The notes beneath the pieces are model-generated. The model ran no database searches and had not been told where the DNA came from. It worked only from the letters and a program-made list of their open reading frames with translations. DNA of 64,000 nucleotides, from NCBI GenBank assembly GCA_946221065.1, contig CAMIIO010000006.1, forward strand, positions 105,428 to 169,427, in the 5' to 3' direction. Within the stretch, counting starts at the first letter, position 1. The number at the start of each line of letters is the position of its first letter. Origin of the DNA: an uncultured Rothia sp. (lineage in GTDB: Bacteria > Actinomycetota > Actinomycetes > Actinomycetales > Micrococcaceae). The translations under genes and the position numbers were made by a program. Below are positions 52,553 through 62,402 of this stretch, in pieces.

Positions 52553-53377
52553 ATGCGTGAATTACAGAAGCACATCATTAAAGAGGTGGGCGTTCAACCA
52601 AACATCGACCCCGCCGAACAAATACGCCGGCGCGTACAATTCCTCTGCGACTACCTCAAAGCCACCGGCACTGCCGGCTATGTACTCGGCATTAGCGGCG
52701 GGCTAGACTCCACCCTCGCCGGACGTCTCTGCCAGCTCGCCGTCGAACAGCTAGCAGAGGAAGGCATCCAGGCAGAGTTCATCGCCGTGCGTCTGCCCTA
52801 CAAGGTGCAAGCGGACGAGGACGATGCCCAAGCCGCCCTGCGCTTCATTGCACCCCAGCAGAGCGTCACCTACAACGTGGGTCCCGCCGTCGACGGCTTT
52901 GACAGCTCCTTCCGTGAGGCAACCGGCGACACAATCTCCGACTTCAACAAGGGCAACGTGAAGGCACGTGCCCGCATGATCGCCCAATACGCGCTCGCGG
53001 GGGAGAAGAACCTGCTGGTGGTGGGCACCGACCACGGCGCAGAGTCCGTCACTGGGTTCTTTACCAAGTTCGGTGACGGTGGCGCGGACGTGCTACCCCT
53101 CTACGGTTTGAATAAGCGGCAGAATCGTCTGCTCCTTAAAACTCTGGGTGCGGAGAAGCGTCTCTGGGAGAAAGTACCTACCGCGGATTTACTGGACGGC
53201 AAGCCCGGGCGTACCGATGAAGATGAGCTGGGCATTAGCTACGATCAGATTGATGACTACCTCGAAGGGAAAGAGATCCCCGAGGACGCCGCCGAAAACC
53301 TTGAGAGTAAATTCTTGCGAAGCCGGCACAAGCGCACCACCCCTGTTACCCCTTTCGATACCTGGTATAAGGACTAG
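52553..53377 (+). CDS. nadE: Ammonia-dependent NAD+ synthetase
   Basis: 274 residues, the short form without a glutaminase domain. It adenylates deamido-NAD and amidates it with ammonia. The ATP loop is GISGGLDSTLAGRL; further sites are VRLPYKVQADEDDAQ, NKGNVKARARMIAQYALA and the VGTDHGAESVTGFFTKFGDG catalytic region. The C-terminus (RSRHKRTTPVTPFDTWYKD) is typical. The next gene starts 2 bases after its stop. Confidence 0.96.
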   Translation: MRELQKHIIKEVGVQPNIDPAEQIRRRVQFLCDYLKATGTAGYVLGISGGLDSTLAGRLCQLAVEQLAEEGIQAEFIAVRLPYKVQADEDDAQAALRFIAPQQSVTYNVGPAVDGFDSSFREATGDTISDFNKGNVKARARMIAQYALAGEKNLLVVGTDHGAESVTGFFTKFGDGGADVLPLYGLNKRQNRLLLKTLGAEKRLWEKVPTADLLDGKPGRTDEDELGISYDQIDDYLEGKEIPEDAAENLESKFLRSRHKRTTPVTPFDTWYKD

Positions 53378-53379
53378 TT

Positions 53380-54147
53380 GTGAGTTTTGAGAGTCAGTCT
53401 GCCGAGACTTTTGAGAAAACGGTACTTCCTGCCATCGCGTGTATGCGCGAGTTCGGGCAGGACTTTTCCCGTCTGCTCATGGAGTACCAGTTCGCGATTA
53501 ACGAGATTCTGACCAAGGTGGAGATTCTGCGCCAGGAATTTACGCACCTGTACCGCTATAACCCGATTGAGCATGTGACCTCGCGGGTGAAAACCCCGGA
53601 GTCGCTGGCGCAGAAGCTGGTGCGTAAGGGTTTCACGCTGAATGCGGAGTCGGTGGCGAATAACATTTTTGACGTTGCTGGGGTGCGCATTACCTGTAGC
53701 TTTATTGGCGATACCTACCGGGTGATGGAGACGCTAACGAGCCAGGACGACGTCGAGGTGCTACAGATAAAGGACTACATTAAGCACCCGAAGAAGAACG
53801 GGTATAAGAGCCTGCATGTGATTGTGCGGACTCCCGTGTACCTTTCGACCGGCGCGAAGATGATGCCGGTGGAGATTCAGATCCGCACGATTGCCATGGA
53901 TTTTTGGGCGTCGTTGGAGCACAAAATTTTCTATAAGTTTGACCGCGAGGTGCCGGAGCATTTTACGGAGGAGCTGTTTAATGCTGCGGTGATCGCGGAT
54001 CAGTTGGATCAGCGAATGGAGCGACTACACCGCTCGGTTCACGGGGATAACGGATTCCGTAGCGAGGGCCCGTCAGATCCGCAGACAAACGCGATTATTT
54101 TGCGGGAGCTACTGGAGCTTTCGCAAAATGATGGGAAACATAAATAG
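53380..54147 (+). CDS. Small alarmone synthetase (RelQ/YjbM-like)
   Basis: 255 residues with only the synthetase domain of RelA/SpoT proteins: VKTPESLAQKLVRKGF, FDVAGVRITCSFIGDTYRVM, HPKKNGYKSLHVIVR and VEIQIRTIAMDFWASLEHK. It makes (p)ppGpp from GTP/GDP and ATP. There is no hydrolase (HD) domain and no TGS/ACT tail, so it is a stress-induced small synthetase. GTG start two bases after nadE, so co-transcription and coupling are likely. An inverted repeat follows. Confidence 0.9.
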   Translation: MSFESQSAETFEKTVLPAIACMREFGQDFSRLLMEYQFAINEILTKVEILRQEFTHLYRYNPIEHVTSRVKTPESLAQKLVRKGFTLNAESVANNIFDVAGVRITCSFIGDTYRVMETLTSQDDVEVLQIKDYIKHPKKNGYKSLHVIVRTPVYLSTGAKMMPVEIQIRTIAMDFWASLEHKIFYKFDREVPEHFTEELFNAAVIADQLDQRMERLHRSVHGDNGFRSEGPSDPQTNAIILRELLELSQNDGKHK

Positions 54148-54156
54148 GGTAGGACA

Positions 54157-54234
54157 CGAAAAATCCGTACACCGTTAGTGCGGTACGTACACCCGTAGAA
54201 GTGTACAAACTGCTTGAACGGTGTACGGATTTCG
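54157..54234. terminator. Long-armed inverted repeat between convergent genes
   Basis: AAATCCGTACACCGTT (54161-54176) is perfectly complementary to AACGGTGTACGGATTT (54217-54232), with a 40-nt loop containing GTACGTAC. It separates the alarmone synthetase gene from the convergent flavoprotein gene. Confidence 0.75.
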
Positions 54235-54239
54235 GAGCG

Positions 54240-56114
54240 TTACCTCAGCGCGTGAACCGCCGCCTTATCCGTCTCCTGCAAAAACAGCGGATCCGTGCCC
54301 GGCATTGGAGAGATCGTGGTGTCCGGCATCTGCGCGTAGGTGGGGATACCCAACAGCATGACGCGCGGATCCTCCGACCCGTCAGGGCGCACCAGAGCAC
54401 GCGATATCGGGTGAACCTCCGGCGAACCCGTCTCTACCGGGCGCCCGTCGGCGTCATACTCACAGAACGGACGCAACCGCCCAGCCAACGATGCAAAGAG
54501 CGGATCTGCATTGTGCCGAATATCCGGTTGGTGCATCCACGCATCCACCAGCACACCAGAACGTACTTCGGTGTTGGTGGTGGGGGAGTGCAACAGGAAC
54601 TCCTCGCCCTCAACCCGCAAGGTAGGACGCTGCCCCACAAAGTTCACCAACCCGGCGTCGACGAGCGCGAGCAACTGGCGGGTACGGAACAGGGGCGGGC
54701 CCGAACCCACCATCTGGCCCAGCGCCATAAACTCCCGGTACTCGCTGTTTCTCGATTCAAGCGTAAACCTGCCTTGCGAGCCAAGAATCATAGCGGGCTT
54801 ACGGGAGGCACTAATCGACCAGAGTCCCGCCTTGAGCGCACTATCGCGGGCGGCAACAGCCTCCACAATATCGCGTGCCATGCCCTGCGCAATGTGTTCG
54901 GTCAGTTCCTCAACACTCCCGGTGAACCCGTCCAGGGGGCGCTTCCAGGCGCCGAGATTAAAACGGTCCTCGGCACGGGGAATGAACTCAGCGAGAGCGG
55001 CGTCAATATTCTCCGGGGTGGATTGTTCAATCGCGTCAAGAATCTGCTCTAGCCCCGCGCCCAACGCTTGTGGGTTTTGTTCGGCAAGTACACGGTAGTA
55101 CGCCTCGTAGGCGTCCTGCACAATCGCCGGCCACACCTGCACACTAAAGTCGATGCGCTCGGCGTCCTGCAAACGCGCAATCACCGCGCGTAGACGGCGC
55201 AACTCCGCCTTGGGCGGGAGAGATTTATACTCTGACTTGGGCAGATAAGGGTAGCCGCGGCCCGAGCTTACATAGAGGTGTGGTTCACGTCCGCTCGGCT
55301 CGTAGCGTAGCCCGGAACGAGCGGACTCGTCCGCCAGGAATTTTCCACCGCGGTCAAAGGTGAGCAGCGCCATCACGTCAAAGAAGCCCATGCCCATGCC
55401 GCGCACCAGCACGTTTCCATTCTCTGGGATGGCGGAAACCTTTTGATCTAGCGGGTTGTTCGGGGCGATCCAAGTGCCCGACGCCGCCGCGAGCTCCTGC
55501 TCCTGCGGGGTAAGTTCCGGGGGAGTCCACCCGCTAGCGATAATGGTGGTGTGGGCGGTGAGACGTTCCCCGTTTGCCAGCTCCACCTCGTCGTGCTCGC
55601 CGGCGTCGTGAATGGCGACGGCGCGGCTTGTGTGCTCGGTGACCTTCACGTTCTCCGGTAGGGACTGCACTGCCACGCGGTAGCACCAGCGGATATATTC
55701 GCCGTAGAGTGCGCGCGAAGGATTAGACTCGGGGCGGGTCGCGGCAATTTCCTCGGCAAAATCCTCGCTGAGTGCGGGCACAAAGCGGTTGAAGAGGGCG
55801 GTCTTTTCCTCCGCAGTATCTTCTGCCGAAAGTTCCTCACCGCGGAGTAACTGAATCCACTCAAACATGGTGGGCCCTACTCGCACCGGGGCGGTTACGG
55901 TAGAGCCCGGTTCGGTGAAGAGGGTGACGGCACCAGCCAGGGTGTTCATGCACAGGGTGCGGGTTTGCGCGGTGTCCCAAATGCGCCCCGCGCCGAGCTG
56001 GACGTCGTCGATGAGGTGGAGGTGAATTTCGCCGGAGGGCTGCGCTGCGCCGATACGGTCTATAACAGATACACCGCGCGGACCCACGCCCACAATGGCT
56101 ATATGTTGCGCCAT
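54240..56114 (-). CDS. FAD/NAD(P)-binding protein (FAD_NAD_binding_9 type)
   Basis: 624 residues from the ATG at 56114 (GGAAG upstream). The nucleotide site is at the start (IAIVGVGPRGVSVIDRIGA), followed by the family segments DTAQTRTLCMNTLAGAVTLF and ANGERLTAHTTIIASGWTPP, and a second site near NVLVRGMGMGFFDVMALLTF. These are cytosolic flavoproteins related to N-hydroxylating monooxygenases, of unsettled function. It is divergent from a peptide/nickel-class ABC importer and shares a gap of only 112 bases with it, so the two are probably co-regulated, the flavoprotein acting on the imported compound. Confidence 0.82.
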   Translation of the reverse strand: MAQHIAIVGVGPRGVSVIDRIGAAQPSGEIHLHLIDDVQLGAGRIWDTAQTRTLCMNTLAGAVTLFTEPGSTVTAPVRVGPTMFEWIQLLRGEELSAEDTAEEKTALFNRFVPALSEDFAEEIAATRPESNPSRALYGEYIRWCYRVAVQSLPENVKVTEHTSRAVAIHDAGEHDEVELANGERLTAHTTIIASGWTPPELTPQEQELAAASGTWIAPNNPLDQKVSAIPENGNVLVRGMGMGFFDVMALLTFDRGGKFLADESARSGLRYEPSGREPHLYVSSGRGYPYLPKSEYKSLPPKAELRRLRAVIARLQDAERIDFSVQVWPAIVQDAYEAYYRVLAEQNPQALGAGLEQILDAIEQSTPENIDAALAEFIPRAEDRFNLGAWKRPLDGFTGSVEELTEHIAQGMARDIVEAVAARDSALKAGLWSISASRKPAMILGSQGRFTLESRNSEYREFMALGQMVGSGPPLFRTRQLLALVDAGLVNFVGQRPTLRVEGEEFLLHSPTTNTEVRSGVLVDAWMHQPDIRHNADPLFASLAGRLRPFCEYDADGRPVETGSPEVHPISRALVRPDGSEDPRVMLLGIPTYAQMPDTTISPMPGTDPLFLQETDKAAVHALR

Positions 56115-56226
56115 GTTAACTTCCTTTACGTTTACTTTCGCTTTCAACGTTTTATCTATTACGGTAGAGCACACATTAACTCACTTCCAGCCGGTAGGAA
56201 TCATTGTTCAAGGTGCGTATCCCGTC

Positions 56227-57870
56227 ATGAAAAAATTGTTGAGCCTTCTCTCCATTGTGCTTGTTTTTGTTCTAGGACTCACAGCGTGCAGTAACGTGAA
56301 GCAACACAGCGAGCTGAACCAAAATATCGTGACCTATCTTGAACCAAATACCTTTACCTCCCTATACCCGCCGGCGGCAGGGTTTTACCCCAACGGTGGC
56401 GTGCTGAACCAAACCACGGACCGGCTACTCTACCAGGACCCGGAAACCCTCGAACTTTCCCCCTGGATCGCCACCGAACTACCCAAGGTCAATGCGGACG
56501 CCACCGAATACACGTTCACCATCCGCACGGACGTCACCTACTCGGACGGCACCCCCATGACGGCTGAAAACATCGTGAAGAACTTTGACCTCTTTGGTAA
56601 AGGCGATAAGTCTCGGAAGCTCACCGCGTCAGAGCAAATCACCAACTATGACCACGGCGAAGTCATCAACGACCACACCGTCAAATTCCACTTCTCCGCC
56701 CCCGCACCCGGTTTTGCCCAGGCAACCAGCTCCTATAACGCGGGGCTGATCTCCGACGCGTCCCTAGACTTTGATAACTCAAAGTTCGCTCCCGGTAACG
56801 CCAAGAACGTCATCGGCTCCGGCCCATTTGTGGTAGCAGAAGAAAAAATGGGCACTGAACTACTGCTCAAAGCACGCGAAGACTACGACTGGGCATCCAA
56901 AACCTCCGAACACCAGGGCAGGGCATATATAGACGGCATCCGGTACGTGCTAGCGTCCGAAGAATCCGTGCGAATCGGCGGGCTACTCGCCGGGCAAGGC
57001 GATATTGCCCGCCAAATTGAGGCACCCGAAGAAAAACACATCCGCGAAGAAGGCCTCAACGTCTCCTCACACTCCACCAACGGCGCCACCAACCAGCTCG
57101 CCTTCCGTTTCCGCCATCCACTACTTCAAGACATCCGCGTGCGACAGGCAATTATTGCCGGCGTAGACCGCGACGACATCCTCAAAACCCTCTTCTCCGA
57201 CTCATACCCCAAGGCAACCTCCGTGCTCTCCTCAACCGCCAAAGGCTACGTGAACCACGAAGACGCCTACCAATACGACCCCGAAAAAGCCAAACGCCTA
57301 CTCGACGAAGCCGGCTGGGAGCCCGGCCCCGACGGTATCCGCGTCAAAGACGGCAAACGCCTTAGCCTCAACATCAACGAGGCACTGCCACAACCACGCT
57401 CACGCGAAGTCATTACCAAAGTGCAGGAACACCTGGCACGTATCGGCATCGAAATCACCCTCAACCCCGGCGACCGCGCCGCACAGGACGCCGACTCAAT
57501 GGACATGAACAAGGTACAAATCCGGCACACCATGGTAGGACGCGCCGACTACGACGTCATTAAATCCCACCTACACTCCGAAAACCGTGACGCCCTGCTC
57601 AACCTAGACCCCGACACCGAAAAACTAGGCGATCCGGAACTGGAAGCCCTCCTGGATAAAATCGCGTCCTCACCCAAGGAAGCAGACCGCGCCCAAGCCG
57701 CAGCAGACGTGCAACAACTCATGGCAGACAAAGCCTACTCCCTGCCCCTCTTCGAGGAACCACAGGTGTACGGTATGCAACCCTACATCGAAGGCTTTGA
57801 AGAAGAAGCCATCGGCAGACCCTGGTTCTACAACCTCACAATTAACCACGATATGAAGGAGGCGCAGTAG
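56227..57870 (+). CDS. ABC importer substrate-binding lipoprotein (SBP family 5)
   Basis: 547 residues from the ATG at 56227; the open frame extends 44 codons further upstream. The signal peptide ends in lipobox LGLTACSN. The mature protein has the family 5 fold: TDRLLYQDPETLELSPWIAT, EYTFTIRTDVTYSDGTPMTA, GSGPFVV, and IRVRQAIIAGVDRDDILKT. It captures peptides, nickel chelates, opines or similar ligands. Its pairing with a flavoprotein resembles a neighbourhood seen in Klebsiella (KPN_01854-type SBP), recalled by me and not searched. First of four coupled genes. Confidence 0.9.
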   Translation: MKKLLSLLSIVLVFVLGLTACSNVKQHSELNQNIVTYLEPNTFTSLYPPAAGFYPNGGVLNQTTDRLLYQDPETLELSPWIATELPKVNADATEYTFTIRTDVTYSDGTPMTAENIVKNFDLFGKGDKSRKLTASEQITNYDHGEVINDHTVKFHFSAPAPGFAQATSSYNAGLISDASLDFDNSKFAPGNAKNVIGSGPFVVAEEKMGTELLLKAREDYDWASKTSEHQGRAYIDGIRYVLASEESVRIGGLLAGQGDIARQIEAPEEKHIREEGLNVSSHSTNGATNQLAFRFRHPLLQDIRVRQAIIAGVDRDDILKTLFSDSYPKATSVLSSTAKGYVNHEDAYQYDPEKAKRLLDEAGWEPGPDGIRVKDGKRLSLNINEALPQPRSREVITKVQEHLARIGIEITLNPGDRAAQDADSMDMNKVQIRHTMVGRADYDVIKSHLHSENRDALLNLDPDTEKLGDPELEALLDKIASSPKEADRAQAAADVQQLMADKAYSLPLFEEPQVYGMQPYIEGFEEEAIGRPWFYNLTINHDMKEAQ

Positions 57871-58805
57871 TGAACTCCCGGCACATTATTCTGCGCGTGG
57901 GGCAGGCGTTACTGGTGCTTCTTGCCGCGTTTGCGCTCGCGTTCGTACTCCTGACGGCGCTCCCGTCCGACGCCGTGATGGCGCGCTACGGTAGCCCCGA
58001 ACTGGGACTTAGCCCCGAGCAAATCGAGGAGATTCGCGCCGAATACGGCGCCGATCAGCCCCTCATCATGCAGTTCTTGGTAATGCTTGGCGGATTCCTC
58101 ACCGGCAACCTAGGCTACTCGGTGCAGACGGGAACACCCGTGAGCGGGCTCCTTGTCGAGGCGCTGCCCGGAACACTGGCGCTAGCGATCTTCGCATTTG
58201 TACTCGCCTGCGTCCTGGCGCTCATTGTGGCTATCCTGGCAACCTCCTCCCACCCGCTCCGGGGCTTTTTCTCCGGGCTACCGGCGTTTATGGTGTCCCT
58301 ACCGAGCTTCTGGCTGGGTATCATCCTCATTCAGGTGGTATCTTTCCAGCTCAACCTCATTCCGGTAATCGGTGCAACGGATCTACAGGCACTTATCCTG
58401 CCCGCACTCACCCTCTCGGTTCCCATTGCCGCACCGCTGGCACAGGTACTCATCCGCTCCATCGAAGAGGTTGAAGAACAACCCTTCATCACCGTCGTGC
58501 GTTCCCGCGGAGCCAGTGAAGCCTGGGTCTTCTTCCGTAACGTACTGCGCAACGCCATGCTCCCCACCATCACCATGGCGGGTATGCTCTTTGGCGAGCT
58601 CGTGGGCGGTGCCGTCGTCACCGAAGCCGTATTCGGCAGGGCAGGAATCGGCAAACTCACCGTGGACGCCGTCGCCAACCGCGACACCCCCGTACTCATG
58701 GCAATCGTGGTGCTCGCCGCCCTTGTCTTCGTGATTATTAACCTGCTCGTAGACTTGCTCTACCCGCTCCTGGACCCACGCACCCGCAGAAAGGCACGGG
58801 CATGA
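57870..58805 (+). CDS. ABC importer permease (DppB/OppB type)
   Basis: 311 residues from a GTG that shares a base with the preceding stop codon. Six helices. It has the long first loop of the B-type permeases (DAVMARYGSPELGLSPEQIE) and the coupling loop near SRGASEAWVFFRNVLRNAML, which docks with the ATPase. Coupled to both neighbours. Confidence 0.93.
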   Translation: MNSRHIILRVGQALLVLLAAFALAFVLLTALPSDAVMARYGSPELGLSPEQIEEIRAEYGADQPLIMQFLVMLGGFLTGNLGYSVQTGTPVSGLLVEALPGTLALAIFAFVLACVLALIVAILATSSHPLRGFFSGLPAFMVSLPSFWLGIILIQVVSFQLNLIPVIGATDLQALILPALTLSVPIAAPLAQVLIRSIEEVEEQPFITVVRSRGASEAWVFFRNVLRNAMLPTITMAGMLFGELVGGAVVTEAVFGRAGIGKLTVDAVANRDTPVLMAIVVLAALVFVIINLLVDLLYPLLDPRTRRKARA

Positions 58806-59608
58806 AACTCTCCTCACGATTCACCCAACCCGGCGCGGTGCTCGCCAGCATCATCGTGGCACTGGCAATTCTTGCCGCGCTCTTCCCACAACTGTTCACC
58901 AACGGCAACCCGCTTCACGGAAACGACGAAGGTCTCCTCCCGCCCAGCATGTTCCACTGGTTCGGCACCGACTCGGTAGGACGCGACCTCTACACCCGTA
59001 TGGTATTTGGCACCCGCCAAACCCTGTTAGGTGCGCTTGTCGCCGTCCTCGTGGGACTTGTTCTCGGTAGCCTCATTGGTCTACTCGCCGGGGCACGCGG
59101 CGGCTGGCTCGACGCCGTCCTCATGCGCATTGTGGACGTTTTGCTCTCCATCCCGGCGCTCCTACTCTCGCTCTCCATCATCATCCTGCTGGGCTACGGC
59201 ACCATCAACGCCGCCATCGCCGTCGGTATTACCTCCGTGGCAACCTTCGCCCGGCTCACCCGCTCGCAGGTTATCAGCGTGTCCAGGCTAGACTTTGTGG
59301 AAGCCTCCTACGGCTCCGGAGCAACCACCGCCCAGGTGCTCTTCCGCCACATACTGCCCAACTCTCTGACGCCGGTACTCGCCCTCGCCGCCGTCCAATT
59401 CGGCTCCGCAATCCTACAGCTCTCTGTGCTCGGCTTCCTCGGCTACGGCGCGCCCCCACCCATCCCCGAATGGGGTCTGATTATCGCCGACTCCCGTGAC
59501 TACATCGCAACCTCCTGGTGGCTCACCGTACTGCCCGGCATCGTGATTATCGCCGTCGTCATGTCCGCAAACCACCTCAGCAGCATTATCCAGAAGGAGC
59601 TACGATGA
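58802..59608 (+). CDS. ABC importer permease (DppC/OppC type)
   Basis: 268 residues; the start overlaps the previous stop (ATGA). It has the C-type permease signatures HWFGTDSVGRDLYTRMVFGT and the coupling loop VEASYGSGATTAQVLFRHIL, followed by GLIIADSRDYIATSWW. It pairs with the B-type permease to make the channel. Confidence 0.93.
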   Translation: MKLSSRFTQPGAVLASIIVALAILAALFPQLFTNGNPLHGNDEGLLPPSMFHWFGTDSVGRDLYTRMVFGTRQTLLGALVAVLVGLVLGSLIGLLAGARGGWLDAVLMRIVDVLLSIPALLLSLSIIILLGYGTINAAIAVGITSVATFARLTRSQVISVSRLDFVEASYGSGATTAQVLFRHILPNSLTPVLALAAVQFGSAILQLSVLGFLGYGAPPPIPEWGLIIADSRDYIATSWWLTVLPGIVIIAVVMSANHLSSIIQKELR

Positions 59609-61203
59609 GCACCAACACCCTCTCGGTCAACAACCTCGCCGTAGCGTACAAAACCAGCGGCGGCATCGTTCAAGCCGTACAAGACGTGACTTTCACTGTG
59701 CAACCGGGCGAAATCACCGCCATCGTGGGCGAATCCGGATCCGGCAAATCCACCACCGCCCAAGCCATCATTGGGCTATTACCCAACAACGCGCAGATAA
59801 CCGCCGGAACCATCCAGCTCGGCACCAAAAACCTGGCACAGCTCAACACCAAACAGTGGCGCGAACTGCGCGGTAGCACCATCGGGCTCATACCCCAAGA
59901 CCCCAACAACTCACTCAACCCCGTACAAACCATCGGAGTATCGGTAGGGGAAGGGCTCGCCATTAAAGGTAGAGGGAACGCCGCCGCCCGAAAAAAGCGC
60001 GTGATCGAACTGCTCGAAACCGTGGGTATCGATCAGCCCGAACGCCGCTACCACCAGTACCCGCATGAACTCTCCGGCGGCATGAAACAGCGCGTGCTCA
60101 TTGCCGCCGCGCTCGCGCTGGAACCGAATTTCATTATTGCTGACGAACCCACTTCTGCGCTGGATGTGACGGTGCAGAAAGTGATCCTGGATCTGATCGA
60201 CCGGATGCGTACCGAGCTTAATATCGGCGTGCTCTTTATTACGCATGACCTTGCCGTCGCCGGCGACCGCGCCCAGCATGTGGTGGTCATGCAACATGGG
60301 AAGGTGCAGGAAGCCGGGTATGCGGCAACCGTGCTGTCCAACCCTCAGAGCGAGTACACCCGTCAGCTTTTGCGTGATGCTCCCTCGCTCGCCATTGCCG
60401 ACACCCCGCACCGTAGCGTGCCCGAGGACGCAGAGGTGATTCTTTCCGTCAAGGACTTCACCCAAACTTTCGGTGATTTTACCGCGGTAGAGGGCGTGAG
60501 CTTTGACGTGCGCCGGGGCACCACGCACGCAATTGTGGGAGAATCCGGTTCCGGGAAAACTACCACCGGACGCGCGGTTGCCGGCTTCACCAAGCCGGCG
60601 CGCGGCGTCATCGAGCTGAACGGAACGCCGGTGGTGGCGGGGAGCCGTGATTATCGGCGCAAGGTGCAGTTGGTGTATCAAAACCCGTACTCTTCACTGG
60701 ATCCGCGCCAGAGTATTGGTGCTACCATTGCCGAGCCACTCAAGAACTTTAAGCTGGTTCCTGCCTCTGAAGTGAAGGGACAGGTAGAGAAGTATTTGAA
60801 GCTGGTATCCTTAGACCCGGCACTGGCGAGCCGACGCCCCGCAGAGCTTTCGGGCGGGCAACGCCAGCGTGTGGCGATTGCGCGCGCGCTGATTGTGGAG
60901 CCAGAACTGGTGGTACTTGACGAGGCGATTTCGGCGCTGGACGTGACGGTGCAATCGCAGATTTTGCGTTTGCTGGACGAACTTCAGCAGGAGCTAGGGC
61001 TCACGTATGTGTTTATCTCGCATGACCTTGCCGTGGTGCAACAGATTTCGGATACGGTGACGGTGCTGAGCCGGGGTAAGCAAGAAGAATCTGGGCAGAC
61101 TGCGGAGGTATTCCGCAGCCCGCAGAGCGACTACACTCGCCGGCTGATAAGTGCGATTCCGGGTGAGCGCTTCCGTAGCGGGGAACTGAATCTGGGGTTG
61201 TAA
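59605..61203 (+). CDS. ABC importer ATPase, fused DppD-DppF type
   Basis: 533 residues from the ATG at 59605, overlapping the permease stop (ATGA). Two complete ATPase domains lie on one chain: first with VGESGSGKSTTAQAI, LSGGMKQRVLIAAALA and IADEPTSALD; second with VGESGSGKTTTGRAV, LSGGQRQRVAIARALI and VLDEAISALD. The oligopeptide-type C-terminal segment follows each. The fusion replaces the separate D and F subunits. A terminator hairpin follows the gene. Confidence 0.94.
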   Translation: MSTNTLSVNNLAVAYKTSGGIVQAVQDVTFTVQPGEITAIVGESGSGKSTTAQAIIGLLPNNAQITAGTIQLGTKNLAQLNTKQWRELRGSTIGLIPQDPNNSLNPVQTIGVSVGEGLAIKGRGNAAARKKRVIELLETVGIDQPERRYHQYPHELSGGMKQRVLIAAALALEPNFIIADEPTSALDVTVQKVILDLIDRMRTELNIGVLFITHDLAVAGDRAQHVVVMQHGKVQEAGYAATVLSNPQSEYTRQLLRDAPSLAIADTPHRSVPEDAEVILSVKDFTQTFGDFTAVEGVSFDVRRGTTHAIVGESGSGKTTTGRAVAGFTKPARGVIELNGTPVVAGSRDYRRKVQLVYQNPYSSLDPRQSIGATIAEPLKNFKLVPASEVKGQVEKYLKLVSLDPALASRRPAELSGGQRQRVAIARALIVEPELVVLDEAISALDVTVQSQILRLLDELQQELGLTYVFISHDLAVVQQISDTVTVLSRGKQEESGQTAEVFRSPQSDYTRRLISAIPGERFRSGELNLGL

Positions 61204-61321
61204 CGAGGTAGCTTTATAGTGTGTAGAGTATCTTACAGATGGGCATAGAATCAGGATGTAAACATATAAAACAGTGGAAACCCCTGACGTGAGAAGTTTC
61301 GACTAGGGCTCGGAACTGCTC

Positions 61322-61367
61322 GAATCCAGCAGAGGGCGCAGAATAGTTAGCCGCTGCTGGATTCTTT
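61322..61367 (+). terminator. Terminator of the importer operon
   Basis: GAATCCAGCAG / CTGCTGGATTC 11-bp perfect stem, 21-nt loop, then TTT. Confidence 0.75.
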
Positions 61368-61380
61368 ATGCTCCTAGATA

Positions 61381-62287
61381 TTGAGGGTTATTCAAAAGTC
61401 CCTCCCGCCACCAAAACACCAAACCTCGCACCAGAAGAAAACACCCGCGCATAAGACCCCCAATGGCCGCCGAAACCCAGTATGCAAAACCCGCCACGTC
61501 TTCAACTGAGCAATCACCCGCTCCACCACCAAACGCAACCTATTAATCTGACAATTCACCACCTGATGATTCTGGCTCAGCTGCCCGCCAGCAGGTCTCT
61601 TATTTGGTGTCATCAGTCCTAGCCCGACGTATCCTTTATCAGCCAAGGTCGAAGAATCTAATATCCGGCCTAAGCCGTGCTTTTGGAAGCAATAAGCATC
61701 ATGCCTAGCTCCCGGTAGAGGGTCTGTGATAACCAAAAGCTTCCCATCGAGTGTGCAGATCACCTGGTGATTGAATCCCGCACGTTTATGCTTGCCAGAA
61801 AGTGTGTTTTCCTTCTGAACGCCAATTCCACATTGGAATTATGTTCCATCAACCACGAGAGAACCAGGCTCGTTGAGCGCTTCTGGTAAGGGGGCTTACT
61901 TAAGGGTTTCAGCGCCTTGAAAGCACTTTTTCTACCAGATTGATAGTTCTAGAGGCTGTCGACTGGGAGATGCTGAAGATTTCTGCGGGGAGTTCTTTGG
62001 TGAGGTTGTGCCGGTGGTAGATGAGTGTTATTTTGGGGGCTTGATTCAGGGTGAGCTTGTGTGGCTTTTCGTTGGGTTTTATCCAGGTGATTGTAGTTTC
62101 TAGGGATAGTAGAAGTGTGGTGAATTGATGCTGGGTAAGGCCTGTTGTGCGTTGGTGGGGTAGCGGTTTCTTCGGTGTGGTGTTGAGAATATGTGTAGTG
62201 ATTTATTCTCAATTTTTTGCCGTCTGGTGGGGCCGTTGTCTAGTTGGTGAGGGTCTATATCCCAACCCCCTTATGAATAAGCCTCAC
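61381..62287. mobile_element. Decayed IS5-group-like insertion sequence
   Basis: About 900 bp bounded by imperfect terminal inverted repeats: GAGGGTTATTCAAAAG on the left, and reverse-complement GAGGCTTATTCATAAG on the right. The interior encodes one transposase in three frames on the minus strand. I could not identify a clear target duplication at the ends. Confidence 0.75.
61392..62212 (-). pseudogene. DDE transposase pseudogene (DDE_Tnp_4 type)
   Basis: The C-terminal part (61392-61763 and beyond) reads VICTLDGKLLVITDPLPGAR, then TLADKGYVGLGLMTPNKRP and INRLRLVVERVIAQLKTWR, giving the second Asp and the final Glu of the DDE triad. Upstream, ALNEPGSLVVDGT holds the first Asp but is cut by TAA at 61839-61841. 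Further upstream another frame supplies the N-terminal helix-turn-helix (TGLTQHQFTTLLLSLETTIT, ELPAEIFSISQSTASRTINL). At least two single-base frameshifts occur near 61900-61925, plus one near 62180. The element cannot move itself. Confidence 0.8.
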
Positions 62288-62402
62288 AAAATCAACAACC
62301 TTCTTACCTCAAGTACAATTTGAGACTCCAGCGAATCTATTGCCCGTAGAGGCTTATGATATTTTTTGATTTTGGATATACTTCAAATGTATTGGTGATA
62401 TT

